Below, piece by piece: positions 61,961-64,000 of a stretch of 64,000 nucleotides of DNA. The stretch's first letter is position 1. Every line of letters begins with the position of its first letter. The position numbers and the translations under genes are program-made. The notes below the pieces were generated by a model. That model saw only the letters and a list, made by a program, of their open reading frames with translations. It did not search any database and was not told the DNA's origin. The DNA lies in NCBI RefSeq assembly GCF_023159225.1, contig NC_063188.1, forward strand, positions 12,545,086 to 12,609,085, given 5' to 3'. The stretch is from Perognathus longimembris pacificus (Eukaryota > Chordata > Mammalia > Rodentia > Heteromyidae).

Positions 61961-63675
61961 GCTCCAGAGCCAGAGAGGCCACATAGAAAGTCATCTCTAC
62001 CGGAATAAAATTTGGACTCAGCTCTGACATAGCTTACTACTGTGCCAACCTTATTAATCCTCTTTATATGCCTCAAGTGTTTGTTTTTGGTACTATAAAT
62101 AATGCATTTTTGTGCCGTTAATGATAAAAGTAACTGTAATAGATAGATTTTTGTTATTGGCATAATTTAAAGAGATTAGCCACTATAACTATAGTGATGA
62201 ATGACATTATAGATGCTACCTCCTTGTCTTCTTTGGCCGATATCAGCAGACTGCTGAAATGGGGAGAAATTCTAGCTACTCTTATCTTCTCAGTATCAGA
62301 TAGAACAGAATGGAATGGGGACACACACATATCCCTACTACATACACGATAAAGACATTTTGTTCTACCAACTCAATGTCTTGTTTTCTAACTGCCAGGA
62401 ACAATAAAAATCAAAACATGAATTAAGACATCAACTTCATACATTATGGGAGCTCCACAGGTCATCAGTTGGCTAAACAGTGTTGATCATGATAGGTTCT
62501 AGGAAAAGTCTACAGTACTGCAAGTCCCCCTAGGACCCATCCTTATCTCAGCCTGGCTCTGCCTCACTGGCTTCTTCCATGCTCCCTGCACCCTCTTTGG
62601 CATAATCCTCCTTCCAGTTGTTCCTCTAATCCCTGCAAGTCTTTGGTCCAAATTGCTTTGTCAGTGAAATCTCACTGTGCTCCCACCCATACGTTTCTAG
62701 CCTTTTCTTTGTCCAGACTGATTCAATTAAATGGCAGAGATATTAGCTATTCTTTGACAATTCAAATTGCCATCATATTCTTCACTCTCCCTTCCAATAT
62801 GCTGTTCCCACAGTTCGAAAGCCCTTCTAACACACTAGGCAGGACAATGACTTTTCTCACTTGTCTGATTGTCCCCTTTGTCCCATGCCATGGCTTCAGT
62901 ATCTATAACACAGTCCAGTTCTCCACAGGTGCTCAAAAATGGTATGTCAGAAGAATAACTTTAAAGAAGCCCTAAGTGTCCATCAAGCCTCCAAAATATA
63001 GTCCCACCCAGAATCCTAAAAGTGGCTTTCTTTGGCTACTGAACTTCAAGGAAGGCAGCTGGCTTTCACTCTGGCACAGGACACGGGCCCAGTAACCTTT
63101 ATACCTACTGTCTTGTCTGGTTATACACGTCACTGTTAATGACCCTAATCACGTATCTCCTTTACCAGACTGAATAGTGCTTTACTTGTCTGCATGTTCC
63201 TATAGCAACACAGTACTAGTGCTTCATTAATAAATAAGTGAAGGTGTTTCCTAATTCTTATGCTCCTTAGGCCTTCAAGAGAAAGTGACTGGTTAGCTGG
63301 TGAATGGCATACGATAAAAGCCAGGGTGTTTCAGGCAAATATATAACCTGCTAGGGTAAAATAATAATAATAATAATAATAAAAACTATGCCTGGGGAAG
63401 GGCAGAGGCATTGTGCTCTCTCCACCCACCTCTTTCTTGATGATCTTTGTCCAAGCTGATTTAATTATGGCTAAGGGATTGGCCAGTTGTAATAATACCA
63501 CACCTCTAAAATAAATTTACACTTTTCACCTAGGGTAAGTACTCTTATTATATGATTAACGTTCACAAGCCCTAAACTTTAGATCTGCGTGAGGCACATT
63601 TTTAAACGCACTTTTAAAATGACTTTCTTGTAGTATTGAGAACATATTCTTGGAGTAGCAAATGTTCTTCACATT
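61961..63675. other. Sequence upstream of FHL1, unique
   Basis: AT-rich with an (AAT)n run at 63359-63383; no exon recognised. Confidence 0.45.
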
Positions 63676-63895
63676 TTTTTCCTGGTGTCAGTACTGGGGC
63701 TTGAACTCAGGGCCTCTAGTGCTCACTTGAGCCACGCCCCTATTCCTAGCTTTTTGATGGTTAATTGGAACTAAGACTCTTGGTCTTGTCTGCCCAGGCT
63801 GACTTTGAACCCAGGCTGACTTTGAACCTCAATCTTCAATCTCAGCCTCCTGAGTAGCTAGGATTACAAGCATGAGTCCCTGGCACCTGGCCCAA
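63676..63895 (-). repeat. B1-Geo composite SINE
   Basis: Antisense Geo unit then B1-like unit; the phrase caggctgactttgaac is repeated in tandem within it (about 63797-63828). Confidence 0.75.
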
Positions 63896-64000
63896 ATGCT
63901 TTTCTTTAGGGAGACCATTCTAGTTTCAACCTAGACATCGAGATGTAGAGTCTTGTACCAAGCAAAGCCATTCTTTTAGGTGGCAGATCCTTTTGAAAAG

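Overview
The window is a mammalian, almost certainly rodent, genomic segment. It is saturated with a dimeric SINE whose left half resembles the rodent ID element (tRNA-Ala derived) and whose right half is a second tRNA-like unit. This matches the IDL-Geo family described for Geomyoidea, so a kangaroo rat, pocket mouse or pocket gopher is the likely source. Two protein-coding genes are readable and lie tail to tail: a MAP7D3 orthologue on the plus strand (about 15.2-44.8 kb) and FHL1 on the minus strand (about 61.7-48.4 kb). The same convergent pair occurs at human Xq26.3, so the window is inferred to be X-linked.

Layout. 1-14.5 kb: intergenic, holding an LTR-like fragment with a tandem repeat (1.5-2.0 kb), a nested stack of retrotransposons (SINE, then L1-A, then the nearly full-length L1-B, 3.9-13.2 kb) and a solo LTR with a 4-bp target duplication (13.7-14.5 kb). 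15.0-15.25 kb: MAP7D3 promoter with a duplicated inverted CCAAT box. 15.25-44.83 kb: fifteen MAP7D3 coding exons that join in one frame to about 757 codons, with many intronic SINEs and L1s, including two antisense L1s at one target sequence (38.5-42.7 kb). 44.8-48.4 kb: short intergenic stretch. 48.4-61.7 kb: FHL1 with its terminal exon, four internal coding exons, the alternative exon of the FHL1B/SLIMMER isoform and an upstream alternative first coding exon. 61.7-64.0 kb: upstream FHL1 sequence.

FHL1 is strongly conserved and all three known protein forms (A, B and C) can be derived from the splice phases. MAP7D3 is very divergent. The N-terminal microtubule-binding coiled coil is recognisable, but exon 2 is split by an IDL-Geo SINE. 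The C-terminal MAP7 (PF05672-type) coiled coil was not found, apart from one probable decayed exon with an in-frame stop. A small acidic exon near the end has been tandemly duplicated.

No novel multi-gene system, RNA gene or CRISPR-like array was seen. The most interesting items are the remodelling of MAP7D3, a long inverted repeat in its first intron, and the retrotransposon nesting. All exon calls come from reading splice sites and frames by eye. Comparisons to human proteins rest on recalled family knowledge, not on a search.
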